The notes under the pieces were generated by a model. The model was not told the origin of the DNA. It was given only the letters and a program-made list of their open reading frames with translations, and did no database searches. A program made the translations under genes and the position numbers. Shown here one piece after another: positions 20,690 through 30,690 of a DNA stretch of 64,000 bases. Source of the stretch: Mesostigma viride (taxonomy: Eukaryota > Streptophyta > Mesostigmatophyceae > Mesostigmatales > Mesostigmataceae); the NCBI GenBank assembly GCA_009746045.1, contig RPFO01001812.1, forward strand, positions 128,501 to 192,500, given 5' to 3'. Positions within the stretch are counted from its first letter, which is position 1. Every line of letters begins with the position of its first letter.

Positions 20690-20736
20690 AACCAGCGCAG
20701 GCCAGAAATCGGGAGAATCCGGACCATGGTAGCTCA
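20690..20736 (-). mobile_element. Very short Penelope-like 3' terminus (about 47 bp)
   Basis: Complement of the last 47 bp of the PLE, starting CAAGGAGACAACCAGCGC. Absent from the paralogous site near 16755. ACAT on both sides is the likely duplication. Confidence 0.75.
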
Positions 20737-21012
20737 CATGCATGTGCACTGCACATCACACATTTGTGGCATACTCGCAATGTCTACCTTACATCTTGCA
20801 TTCTGTTAGGAACAGTCGCCACTCAGGCATTCACATGCACCAGGGTTTCGCTCACTGTTTGTGCTGTAGTCATCGTTAAATCAAAAATCTTTACAAAGCC
20901 TGGCAATTGTCATAATGTTGGGCTCCTTATGACATGAGATTTTGCACACGAAGTTTTGCGACCATGCTTCAGATGCTTGCATGATGACGACCAGTTTTGG
21001 TTGTAATATGAC

Positions 21013-21175
21013 ATGGTGGTGCAGGTGCCCTGGTGCACCTAGAGCAGGGGTAGCTTACATTCCCACCCTTGCATGAAGTAGCATAGAATGTATTAAAAGC
21101 CATATGCCCCTTCTCAGGGATATGTGCTACATTTACTCCCAACGGAGTGATGTTGATAACTAATTAATTAATTAA
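21013..21175 (+). mobile_element. HAL-1 tail insertion
   Basis: About 160 bp of HAL 3' UTR ending with ACTCC-CAAC-GGAGT and TTAA repeats. The flanks share ATGACAT, and the paralogous segment near 17105 lacks it. Confidence 0.7.
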
Positions 21176-21297
21176 TGACATCATATTAATTTTTAAAATC
21201 ATTATTGATAGCAACACTACCTTGTTAGCATTTGTTACCATTCAGGGCTCCAAATGCCCTGAGGCGTTGTACAAGGTCTGAACAACCGTAATTCATT

Positions 21298-22482
21298 GTC
21301 AAAGAGACAACCAGCGCAGGCCAGAAATCGGGAGAATCCGGACCATGGTAGCTCGAGCCTGCCGTTATCTTTTCCGCGTTTTCGAGTCGTTCAGGATGAT
21401 GAAGATGAATGGTGATGGAAATGTGTATCCTTGTGCATTGAAATTATGGCTGGCTTACGTGTGGAGCGACTAGATGACCTAGACGGTGGGGCCGGAAACA
21501 GCATGCTTGATCAGGGCGTGTGTTTCTAGCCTAACTGGCCGGGAGTGTCTAGTGGTGAGCACCATTGCTGCGATCGCTCTCCCACCATTTACGAGGAAAT
21601 ACCCGCAAATGGAAAACCACTGAAAAGGTCTAGCTAGTCAGTCATCACGTTAGCCATGCCATGATTCCAAACGTCCAAGAACTGCACACGGTGCAAAGGC
21701 AAAAAGCCGGAGGACAGCACTTTCAAATGTGCGGCGGGAACCAAAAGCCCGCGGATGCCAGAAAACATCGTGTTGCGGCAGCGACGCGACGATGTGGACA
21801 ACGAATCCAGTGCCAAGCTCGGAACGGCCGCAAAGGAGATCTGGCATCACAGGGTTCAGATGTGCGGAGATACTATGCGATCCAGCCGGTCCACGACCTG
21901 TTTGTAGAGCTTGTGCCAAGGGGCAGCACCGAACAGATGTGGGTGACGTTGCAAAAAACATCGGACTTGACGGAGCATAATGGCTCGGTCATAGTCTTTG
22001 ACCAATAAACGCTGCAAGAGTTCAACAAGAGTCGTGATGAAATCAACACGATAAGAACAAAGACGGGAAAAACGATGTAACTGAGAAAGAACAACACCAT
22101 ATTTTGCTGTGTGGGAAAGGAGACTGTGAATATCGGGGTAACGAATAAAAGGAATTTGTTGGTATTTAGGATCCTTGCGCTTATCATAGATAGCCGTACG
22201 CCAGCCCTTCTTGTTATGGGTAATGTTAAGATCGAGGTAATTGCAATGAGTATCCTCCGACGTGAGCTTTAATGTGAGGGACGCTTGCGGGTAGATGCCA
22301 GGCAGACCAGCGGTGATATACAAATGGGTTGCGAAATCAGGGTTGTCGAAAGCGATGACATCATCAATGTATCGACATGTATGGATAAAACGCCTGATGA
22401 GAACATCATCGTTTGAGGCAATGAGATTCTCCATGAATGCAAGCTCATAAGTGTATAGATAGAGGTTTGCTCACTCAGTCAC
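21298..22482 (-). mobile_element. Penelope-like retroelement, longest copy in the window
   Basis: 3' terminus at 21298 (complement of GGTTGTCTCTTTG), continuous through the roughly 525-bp 3' region shared with 6187-6709 into an RT-coding segment. It is 5'-truncated at about 22470-22482, just upstream of the YELAFMENLIA segment. This copy links the many short repeats in the window to their parent element. Confidence 0.8.
21856..22434 (-). CDS. Penelope-like reverse transcriptase, C-terminal part
   Basis: 192 residues from MENLIASNDDVLIRRF to a natural stop; the frame stays open upstream for about 14 more codons (NLYLYTYELAFMENL). The catalytic RT motif is visible as RYIDDVIAF (residues about 21-29), followed by HCNYLDLNI, the AIYDKRKDPKYQQIPFIRYP stretch, GVVLSQLHRFSRLCS and a thumb-like DFITTLVELLQRLLVKDYDR. 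This order (YxDD, YLDL, YDKR, SQL.RF.R.C) is typical of Penelope-like and related RTs. The fingers and half of the palm are missing, and no GIY-YIG endonuclease is visible. The enzyme is therefore inactive in this copy. Confidence 0.8.
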   Translation of the reverse strand: MENLIASNDDVLIRRFIHTCRYIDDVIAFDNPDFATHLYITAGLPGIYPQASLTLKLTSEDTHCNYLDLNITHNKKGWRTAIYDKRKDPKYQQIPFIRYPDIHSLLSHTAKYGVVLSQLHRFSRLCSYRVDFITTLVELLQRLLVKDYDRAIMLRQVRCFLQRHPHLFGAAPWHKLYKQVVDRLDRIVSPHI

Positions 22483-22581
22483 GCACCCCTTCCTCCTGGC
22501 GTGGGGGAGGGGGGGCTCTTACATCGCCATGCGTCCAGGCATGATTTGTCTCGCTTCGTGTACCATGATTGCCTTTAATTT

Positions 22582-22682
22582 GACCATTAATTAATTAATT
22601 AATTAATTAATTAATTAATTAATTAATTAATTAATTAATTAATTAATTAATTAATTAATTAATTAATTAATTAATTAATTAA
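22582..22682. repeat. (TTAA)n tract, about 100 bp
   Basis: Uninterrupted TTAATTAA repeat, the same sequence as the RTE/HAL tails but longer and without a recognisable hairpin next to it. It abuts the CCCT tract. Confidence 0.95.
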
Positions 22683-22685
22683 GAA

Positions 22686-23236
22686 CATCCCTCCCTCCCT
22701 CCCTCCCTCCCTCCCTCCCTCCCTCCCTCCCTCCCTCCCTCCCTCCCTCCCCCTCCTCCCTCTCCCTCCCTCCCTCCCTCCCTCCTCCCTCCTCCCTCCC
22801 TCCCTCCTCCCTCCCTCCCTCCCTCCCTCCTCCCTCCTCCTCCCTCCCTCCCTCCCTCCCTCCCTCCCTCCCTCCTCCTCTCCTCTCCTCCCTCCTCCCT
22901 CCCTCCCTCCCTCCCTCCCTCCCTCCCTCCCTCCCTCCCTCCTCCCTCCCTCCCTCCCTCCCTCCCTCCCTCCCTCCCTCCCTCCCTCCCTCCCTCCTCC
23001 CTCCTCCCTCCCTCCCTCCTCCCCCTCCCTCCCTCCCTCCTCTCCTCCCTCCCTCCCTCCCTCCTCCTCCCTCCCTCCCTCCTCCCTCCCTCCCCCTCCC
23101 TCCCTCCTCTCCCTCCCTCCTCCTCCCTCCCTCCCTCCTCCCTCCCTCCCTCCCTCCCTCCCTCCCTCCCTCCCTCCCTCCCTCCCTCCTCCCTCCCCCC
23201 CTCCCTCCCTCCCTCCCTCCCTCCCTCCCTCCCTCC
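22686..23236. repeat. (CCCT)n / polypyrimidine tract, about 550 bp
   Basis: CCCT units with frequent CCT interruptions. Purine/pyrimidine strand asymmetry is complete. The minus-strand frames of about 200 residues of G, R and E are artefacts. Confidence 0.95.
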
Positions 23237-23456
23237 ATCCATGATGAAATTTGGTCGGGTAAATTGCAATAGACTCGCCTTTTGATGACGAACACGCCGA
23301 TCTAATTTTTGGCAGCCATCGCCCAGGGTTTCTTAAGTTATCGCCAGCGGCCTGCCCAGCAGATCTCGCTATTTTTCTGCACATTATGGCGGCACCACGC
23401 ACGTGATCAGTGTGCCTGCGCCCCCTGCCCTCGTCTAGGTGCTATTAAACGTAGCT

Positions 23457-23905
23457 ATGGAGGTCCCCGCATCGTCTTCAGCTCTTGCCGCCGATTCTAT
23501 TGATGCCCAGATTGCTGCAAACAAAATCGCCCACGACATTGTCGTCGCCAAGAACGCCGCTAACAAGCGATCCAAGACTTCGGAAGCAACTTCGGAAGCA
23601 ACTCCGATAGCTGCTGAAACCTCCTTGCCGGACGCCATTTCTTCCTCATTCTACATGCCAGGCCAGCGTTTGAGCCTGGCAGACATCGATACCTTCCTCG
23701 CCTACAATGACGCCGCTGTGACAAGCGTGCTGAAGCTCCGCAACGACAACGACGCCCCGATTCGCCACCCTAAGAGCGGCCAGGTTATGGAGGCTGCTTC
23801 GGATGAATGGCCTCATTGGGATGAGCGCCAGCGTCGGCTTGCCTGTCTTATTTCGTGCTGCCCTGAACTTGTCGAGCTGCCGGCGACGACCATCGCCATC
23901 TTGTG
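23457..23905 (+). CDS. Exon-like open segment, unidentified, inside the 14-kb element
   Basis: About 150 codons from MEVPASSSALAADSIDAQIA to a donor-like TTGT|GTAAGT near 23904. Features are an Ala-rich helical start (AQIAANKIAHDIVVAKNAAN), Ser/Thr-rich TSEATSEATPIA, then a more globular part (FYMPGQRLSLADIDTFLAYN, EWPHWDERQRRLACLISCCP). Balanced composition and codon third-position variety make it look real. Family unknown; downstream exons were not identified. Confidence 0.4.
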
Positions 23906-23939
23906 TAAGTTAGGGTCTTAGGGGCAGTGCAGCTTGTCT

Positions 23940-24050
23940 GGACGATGATTACTCTGATGATTACTCTGATGATTACTCTGATGATTACGCATGATTACGC
24001 ATGATTACGCATGATTACGCATGATTACGCATGATTACGCATGATTACAC
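23940..24050. repeat. Short minisatellites (GATGATTACTCT and CATGATTACG units)
   Basis: Three to four copies of a 12-bp unit followed by about seven copies of a 10-bp unit, directly next to the 152-bp palindromic repeats. Confidence 0.85.
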
Positions 24051-24054
24051 CGGT

Positions 24055-24500
24055 ATTACATAGGAAGGAGTGACTATGTACTCCACCCTATGTACTCCAA
24101 GAGTACATAGGGTGGCACACTATGTACTCCAAGAGTACATAGTGTGGAGTACATATGATCCGGGATTTCCGAATAGGGGACTGCCGACGCGGTGAGACAC
24201 GCCCGTATTACATAGGAAGGAGTGACTATGTACTCCACACTATGTACTCCAAGAGTACATAGGGTGGCACACTATGTACTCCAAGAGTACATAGTGTGGA
24301 GTACATATGATCCGGGATTTCCGAATAGGGGACTGCCGACGCGGTGAGACACGCCCGTATTACATAGGAAGGAGTGACTACCTATGTAATCCACACTATG
24401 TACTCCAAGAGTACATAGGGTGGCACACTATGTACTCCAAGAGTACATAGTGTGGAGTACATATGATCCGGGATTTCCGAATAGGGGACTGCCGAACTCG
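24055..24500. repeat. 152-bp tandem repeat with internal palindromes, three copies
   Basis: Units start at 24055, 24207 and 24359, exact 152-bp spacing for the first two. Each contains nested palindromes built from CTATGTACTCC and GGAGTACATAG with an AAGA spacer, able to form long hairpins or cruciforms, then a unique part (GATCCGGGATTTCCG). The third copy diverges after GACTGCCGA. Confidence 0.9.
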
Positions 24501-25509
24501 AGGCCCCCAGAGTACTAACTAGGCTGACTATGTACTCGAGTCACGACGCAGTGAGATACGCCAAGCCGCCCGAAGCAGATCTCTGCATGCGCCACGTGTA
24601 ACGAGGGTTCTGCTTGCGAATTCGAATTGCGATGAGCCGTTGCAGACGCGCCGCCTAGATGTTTGAATTTCATCAACGAGCCTTGAACGAGCTGGTAAAG
24701 TTTGCCTGCCCTTGCATCACCTTGCGCTGGCTATGCCGATTGCAGTCCAGCCGACTGATAGTGGTGCAAGAATAAGCGCCCCCCTAAACCCGCATGCTCA
24801 CGATGCTTGAAGAAAAAAAAGCAAAAGGCGCACTAGGATGCATGACAAGCCCTTTTGGAGCCCCAGTTTAGCATGATTCGGTCATCCGTTTCCAGCCATC
24901 GGCAACGCCAACTCCGATACAGCTTACTATGGCGTAGTCGGTAGCCAGCTACACCGCTTTTCTTGCCTTTGTTACTACATGCAAACTTCAATTCGTTACA
25001 TCGTGCGCCTGCGGCATATTTAAGAAAGCGGCTGCAAGCGCACCTTGCTGAGCCAGGTACACAATGTCTTCAGTCAGCGACCGCGTATGCATGCCACGTT
25101 TAGTCGCATCGAGTCGCGTAGACAATGCGTTCCGGATTAAATTGTTCACCGTTCAATTGCTCAGCGCTGCCTGAATGCAGCGCGCTTTATTACTGATTCT
25201 GTCCTCTTTGCATGCATTGCAGTGGATTGTATGTTATTTTCACGTTGTCCATCTTTCCACTCGCTTTCATTGTTTACCAGATACCAAAAGTCTCCCACGA
25301 GGTAGGCGACACTTCAATCTCGCTTATTTTACACCTGGCACACCTGGGCTTCTCTGTATGTGCCGATGCCCATCGTAAGTTGTTGAACGTTTTTTGCCCT
25401 CCATGGTTTCCAATTTTACTAGGAGTTCTTAGGAGCTCTCTCTCCATTGACTTCTCTGTCTCTTTTGCTTTGGCCATGCCATGTTAGGGTAATGTCTTCC
25501 TTGCTGCCA
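24501..25509. other. Unassigned interior of the 14-kb element
   Basis: No repeat, convincing open frame or known motif was seen. A frame at 25212-25487 is Leu/Phe-rich with no other support. Confidence 0.3.
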
Positions 25510-26790
25510 TGCTAGCGGGCCCACGTGCTTGTTCCTTGTCAAAGTAGGGAGGCTCGCGGGGTAGGTGGCTGGTCATGCTTGTACCTTATCAAGGGAGGGG
25601 CCCACGTAGGGTAGGTGGGTGGGCATGCGTGTACCTTGTCAAGGGAGGGATTCACGTATGGTAGGTGGGTGCACGAGCTTGGTCCTTGTCAAGAGGCACA
25701 TACGTAGGGTAGGTGAGTGCACGTGCTTGTTACTGGTCAGGGGAGGCATGGATGTGGGGTAGGCATGTGCACGTGCTTATTCCTTGTCAAGGGAGGGACG
25801 CACGTAGTGTAGGTGAGTTCATGTGCTTGTTCCTTGTCAAAGGAGGGGTGCACACAGGGTGGGTGGGTGCACGTGCTCGTTCCTTGTCAAGGGAGGCATG
25901 CATGTGGGGTAGGCATGTGCACGTGCTTGTTTCATGTCAAGGGAGGGATGCAGGTAGGGTAGGTGGGTGGGCTTGCTTGTTCCTTGTCAAGGGAGGGATG
26001 CACGTACGGTAGATGAGTGCACATGCTTGTTCCTTGTCAAAGGAGGGGGGCATGTGGAGTAGGAATGTGCACATGGTTGTTCCATGTCAAGGGAGGGATG
26101 CAGGTAGGGTAGGTGGGTGGGCATGCTTGTACCTTATCAAGGGAGGGGCGGACATCGGGTAGGTGGGTGCACGTGCTTGGTCCTTGCCAAGGGAGGGATT
26201 CACGTACGGTAGGTGAGTGCACATGCGTGTTCCTTGTCGAAGGAGGGGGGCACTTAGGGTAGGTGGGTGCACGTGCTTGTTGCTTGTCAAGAGGCACGTA
26301 CATAGGGTTGGTGGGTGCACGTGCTTGTTCCATGTCACAGGAGGGATGCACGTAGGGTAGGTGGGTGCACGTGCTTGTTACTGGTCAGGGGAGGCATGGA
26401 TGTGGGGTAGGCATGTGCACGTGCCTATTCCTTGTCAAGGGAGGGACGCGCGTAGTGTAGGTGAGTTCATGTGCTTGGTCCTTGTCAAAGGAGGGGTGCA
26501 CACAGGGTGGGTGGGTGCACGTGCTCGTTCGATTCTTGTCAAGGGAGGCATGCATGTGGGGTAGGCATGTGCACGTGCTTGTTCCTTGTCAAAGGAGGGC
26601 TGCACATAGGGTAGGTGGGTGCACGTGCCCGTTCGATTCTTGTCAAGGGAGGCATGCATGTGGGGTGGGGCATGTGCACGTGCTTGTTCCTTGTCAAGGG
26701 AGGGACACAACAGGGTATGTGGGTGGTTTTGCTGGTTCCTTGCCATGGGAGGGACGTAATAGGTTAGGTGGGTGCACGCATCATTTTTTT
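25510..26790. repeat. Degenerate minisatellite, about 50-60-bp unit
   Basis: Roughly two dozen copies of a unit around CACGTGCTTGTTCCTTGTCA, AGGGAGGGATGCACGT and AGGGTAGGTGGGT. Copies vary by point changes and small indels. Open frames across it repeat the unit and are not genes. Confidence 0.85.
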
Positions 26791-26799
26791 CCTTATTCT

Positions 26800-27060
26800 C
26801 AGCCCATCAACTAGAACTTTCAGCTGCCAGTCCTCACTAGTCTACGACCGTAACTGCATTCGGGTTCATGTTAAATACGTTGCGTTTTTCTTGGACGGCA
26901 TGGAAGATGCTGTCATTTTCAAGAGAGGGATGCACGTACGTATTGGTGGTGGTGCACGCATCGTCCCTTTTCTTACTAGTTGCCTGTGTACTAGAAATTT
27001 CAACTGCTATTCCTCGCTACCGTATGGCCGTAACTGCATTCGGGGCATTTTGCGTTTTCT
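26800..27060. repeat. Two-copy repeat of about 170 bp
   Basis: The segment with 'ccgtaactgcattcggg' and 'gatgcacgta...gtgcacgcatc' occurs twice (about 26770-26930 and 26930-27060). It follows the minisatellite and has no recognised function. Confidence 0.55.
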
Positions 27061-27499
27061 ATGAGTGCGTGACAGTTGCTGTCTTACTTGGACAAAGGCG
27101 GAATGAACTGCAGGCAATCCGGAATGATTAAGACGGGAAGTTGGTCAACTCGCACCAAAAGCGGAGCCGCCATATGGACGGCGGTACCTTTCAAATCAAC
27201 ATGGGCGATTACCCCTGGCCGAGCGGACTTGAGGGTGACAACAGCTTCAAGACGCCACCCTCATCGGCCAAGGTTCTACTGCCGTAACGGCTTAATTTAT
27301 TACCTAAGATGTTCCGTGAACTTCATGTGCGTCATCTCCACGATTTCATCATGAAGCCCACGTTGACAACATCGGATGGAAGTGATTCGTGCAATTGATT
27401 ATTAATGACTTCTTAAACATTTTAATGAAATGCCTAATTCAAAAATGCATCTTGAAAAGCACCATATCATGCAAGCCACTCACCATAGCCGGGGTCAAT
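27061..27499. other. Unassigned interior of the 14-kb element, right side
   Basis: No gene, known repeat or motif recognised between the two-copy repeat and the right subterminal array. Confidence 0.3.
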
Positions 27500-28028
27500 G
27501 CTTTTAGAATTCGGGGCCATAACCCGGACAGGCTGCGTTGTAGGCATGGGTTACTAATATTACTGGGGCATAACCGGCCCCGTAACCACCGCAGTAACCA
27601 GGGTCAACTACTGGGCCGTAACTACTGCAGGTTACGGGACGGTTGACGGACCCGTAACCAGGCCAGTAGCCAGGCCCGGTTATCAGAACTGGTCCCGTAA
27701 CCATGCCGGTAACCCATCCCGGTTCTCAGAACTGGTCCCGTAACCATACCAGTTTACCGCCCGGTAACTTCTACTTGGGCCGTAACCATGACCGTAACCC
27801 AGATAGGTTACGGGCATGGTTACGGCTCCGGTAAAAGTTACCGCCCAGTAAACGTTCCGGTAACTAATACCGCCCGGTAACCATTACCAGCCGGTATTTA
27901 GTCTGTTGCATTCCGGGTTACCGGCCGGTAACCTGGCCGGTAACCTTAAACGTACATGGTTACTGGCCAGTAACCGCCCCGGTAACCTCAACCGGGGCGT
28001 TTACGCCCCGTAAAATTAACTCCTAGTG
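27500..28028. repeat. Right subterminal CCGTAACC/GGTTACGG array
   Basis: About 30 variants of CCGGTAACC or CCCGTAACC in both orientations, ending with the hairpin GGGGCG-TTTA-CGCCCC and the TIR. Denser than the left array. Confidence 0.8.
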
Positions 28029-28059
28029 TGCGCTGGTTGTCTCCTTGGTATAGAGATTG

Positions 28060-28403
28060 CTGCCACCACTACTGTATGTTGAACTTAACCCTGGGTTAAA
28101 ACCACGTCATCTCTGGCAGCATGGAATTGCTATATACTAGTACTGAAATACAGCACACGGTCAGTTGGCCAACTTGCCAAAAGTAATAAGACATATTGTG
28201 CCAGAAACAGACATCTTGCGTACTCGTGGTAGGCCACCATGCAATATTGATCTACATGAAGCAATAATTCATACGGACTGCAAACAATGTGGCTAGCGTG
28301 CAGGATACCATGCATGCCAGCAACCTGACCCAGCTTCCCTAAACCATTAACACATATGGTACGGTGGCTGGCTAGCAGCAGCCTGCATGGCTAAATAAGG
28401 CAT
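28060..28403. other. Unassigned flank right of the PLE site
   Basis: Sequence after the PLE TSD. No mobile-element signature or reading frame that I can support. Confidence 0.3.
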
Positions 28404-28703
28404 TTATGTGCATCGCGAGTCACACCAAATACCCCGCAGCCTGCGACGTAATGCCTCCGGCGGCCTCTTGCACTCGCTCACTCTTGCCTCGTTCGCATAA
28501 GTGGCGCCCATGATATGGCGGGTGCTAGCCTTGCTCGGGTGGTAGAACCCGAGAATTTCGCATCCAAAAGTGTGCACGTCACTGAGCTTGTAGTAAGTTG
28601 TCGGCTGCCCTTTCTTGTTGAGAGTCTGTTCTTTCACGATGTGTGTCCAGACAGTCTCAAATACGGCATGTATCTCGTCGGCCCCATCATCATCGTGTTC
28701 CAT
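28404..28703 (-). CDS. Hypothetical protein, 99 residues
   Basis: Frame from MEHDDDGADEIHAVFETVWT through VKEQTLNKKGQPTTYYKLSD, VHTFGCEILGFYHPSKASTR and HIMGATYANEARVSECKRPP to a natural stop. The mix of residues and the absence of repeats make it a better candidate than most frames nearby. A Kozak-like CACCATGG lies 28 bp upstream but in another frame. No family recognised; it may be one exon of a host gene just outside the TTAG element. Confidence 0.35.
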   Translation of the reverse strand: MEHDDDGADEIHAVFETVWTHIVKEQTLNKKGQPTTYYKLSDVHTFGCEILGFYHPSKASTRHIMGATYANEARVSECKRPPEALRRRLRGIWCDSRCT

Positions 28704-29308
28704 AGACCCACACCATCACCGTCGCTAGCCATGGTGCCTGGATGTCAATTGTGCTACGATTAAATGTTAGGTGCCAGATGCGCGCCCTTGTTGGCAGACA
28801 ACTTAGCTGGCTGTCCGCGACACTCCCGGAGCTAGTGTATACAGGGGGGGGGGGGGTAGCCCCCCCCACCCCCCCACCCCCAAAACTGGGGGGCGGGGGG
28901 TAAGGGGTTGGCCCCCCCCCCCCCCCCCCCAAGAAAAGGGGGGGGGGGGGTTAGGGGTTTTTGGATGCAGACCCCCCCCCCCCCCTCCCTGAAATATAAA
29001 TATTTTCCGGGTAAATGGGTATTTTTTATTAACCAATAGCGGAATATCGGTAGGTTAAGAGGTACCACGTATCGACCAGCTGGTTACCCACTGAGGGTAG
29101 TGTGATAGGTGAAAGGTTTAGAACGGGAGCATTATGTGACCAGGGGAGCCAAGTGACGCGCGTAAGGTCACCGTGAGGAATGCAAGTAAACACCCTGTTG
29201 CGTCCCAGGTATAAATATTACTCCTTTCCAGGTAAATAGGTGTACGTTTATTCCAAATATAGCCAATAGGTAATCCCTGCTAAGCCTAGGGTATCAAGAT
29301 GTCAGTGG

Positions 29309-30690
29309 CTAAAACGGAGCCTTACTAGACCACGGAAGCCACTGGACTTCTAATGGGTTGTCATTGGGCATGTGGGTAAAGATCCTGTTTTTGCCCATGA
29401 GGTCATGAAAGATCTCAAGTGGGCTGGGCTTATCCTGGTCCGCGCCAGGGTCCCAGATTTTGTTTTGTTCATTTGCAACCATCCAGTAGCGTCGCATGCC
29501 GGAGTTCCATAGGTAAATGAAGCGTGAGAGAACCCCAGCTTTGTCGAAAACTGTGCGCCTATTGAACACCACATCGTTTCGCACCGTCCAGATTGTATAT
29601 AACATGCATGTGCGGAGCCATATCCACGCTTGTTGTGAAAAGGTGAGCTCAAGGCCAGGGGTGCCAGTGATGCCAAAGATAATGGAGCGGGTAGACACCG
29701 GTATGATAGGCTCAGACGTCCAGGCTGCCCATAAACCAATCAACCAGGTCCAAACTCCCTGGAGGCTACACCATAAAAATCGGTGTTCCACAGTTTCAGT
29801 GGGGTTGGTACATAAACATGTAGCAGGGTGTTGAAATCGCCGGTGGAGGATCTCCCCAACCCCGATGGACCGGTGCATCAAGAGGTGTTGTACGTCGGTC
29901 GCGCGGCGATCAATCAGCGGGTGGTCAGCGGCGAGGGTGATGTTGCGGACCCAGGTGTGGCCAGGCCACTCAGTAGCGCCCCAGCGTGTCCGTCCGGGGT
30001 GGAATTGATGGTTTTTATGCAAGAGCATTGTGTAGCCCCACTCTGCCGTGTACTCGTAAAGGCCTTTTACAGTTCTGCTGTCACCCTGATTTAGCACCCA
30101 GCCAAATTCCACTGGATCCAATGACAACATGTCCAGGCGGGTTGATCCCACATGTAGCCAAATAATAGCAGCGTCTGGAAGGTTGGGGTTGGGTTGGTAT
30201 ACACATGATTGTTCAAGGGACCAAGGTACAACCCGAATCCGGTGGCATAGCTGGGTGGGGAGGAACACCACTGCAGTTGTAAGTTGAGCCAGACAGCCAT
30301 TGTGGCCGCTCAGCGGCGCCAGTAGTTGAACGTGCAGGGTTCCAAGGGGGAGTTCTGCGATCACCTTCCCCGAGCATGTTGCGGTCGTGCTGTATGGACA
30401 AAAGCAGCACCATTCACCAGCTTTATAGGGGGCACGGGGAGAAGTCATGAGTGTGTGCCAGCGGGGGGGTATGGCTTGTACTAGCGCGGCCCAGGCAGCA
30501 TAAGTAGGCATATTGGGGACCCAGGCAGCCAGTTCGTTATATGTTAAGAGGCGATAGCAGTCACCGTGGAGAATATACAGGTGGAGAATAGTGGTTACAG
30601 GGTGGGGGGATGTTATGAAGCCTTCATAGGGGTTAGGGCCACTTAAGCATCCAAAGGGGCGATTAAGGGGGTTGAGGTATATATCATTAA
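29309..30690 (-). CDS. LINE ORF2, C-terminal region with CCHC-type motif (after the TTAA insertion)
   Basis: Continues the RT frame beyond the insertion: NDIYLNPLNRPFGCLSGPNP, then MPTYAAWAALVQAIPPRWHT, and a long C-terminal domain with LHRRFQHPATCLCTNPTETV, EHRFLWC and WTWLIGLWAAWTSEP before a stop at 29309. The C-x-C...H...C arrangement (CLCTNPTETVEHRFLWC) is the zf-RVT-like motif found at the end of many L1-type ORF2 proteins. It probably helps nucleic-acid binding. Removing the insertion and one TTAA joins this part in frame to the RT part as PLFFNDIYLNPL. Confidence 0.8.

Larger units (their letters stand above)
19388..21300. repeat. Segmental duplication, copy 2, with added insertions
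   Basis: Partner of 15590-17300. It has gained a GGGA microsatellite near its start, a 47-bp PLE terminus (20690-20736), a HAL tail (21013-21176) and a PLE copy at its right border (21298). Copy 1 supplies the empty-site sequence for each of these. Confidence 0.7.
14063..28028. mobile_element. CACTA-type (CMC) DNA element, about 14 kb
   Basis: Left end CACTAGGAGTTAATTT at 14063; right end is its complement, finishing TAGTG at 28028, a 16-bp perfect TIR. It is flanked by TG (14061-14062 and 28029-28030), and removal plus one TG restores the PLE terminus GGCCTGCGCTGG. Subterminal zones (14063-14400 and about 27500-28028) are packed with GGTTACGG/CCGTAACC motifs in both orientations, the arrangement expected of CACTA subterminal transposase-binding repeats. 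A 2-bp rather than 3-bp duplication is unusual for plant CACTA but is reported within the wider CMC group. No transposase domain was recognised inside. The interior holds duplicated segments, exon-like pieces, simple repeats and later retroelement insertions. Confidence 0.8.

Noticed and set aside
21298-21822. Hammerhead ribozyme in the PLE 3' region
   Set aside because: CTGAACGACTCGAAA resembles the core, but spacing differs from CTGANGA and no closing stems could be drawn by eye; a covariance search would be needed.
22671-23402. Gly/Arg/Glu-rich proteins of about 200 residues
   Set aside because: All arise from the CCCT tract read on the minus strand in every frame; no flanking gene structure.
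25713-26814. Repeat proteins with CQGRDA / HVHVL units
   Set aside because: They follow the period of a degenerate minisatellite, change frame with small indels and exist on both strands.
14063-28028. Helitron interpretation of the ends (CTAG followed by T, with an upstream hairpin)
   Set aside because: The right end looks like a Helitron 3' end, but the left end is its exact inverted repeat and there is a duplicated TG. TIRs and a TSD point to a CACTA-type element.
28690-29068. Gly/Pro-rich ORFs around 28.7-29.1 kb and 36.3-36.6 kb
   Set aside because: They translate the C and G homopolymer blocks of the TTAG element.
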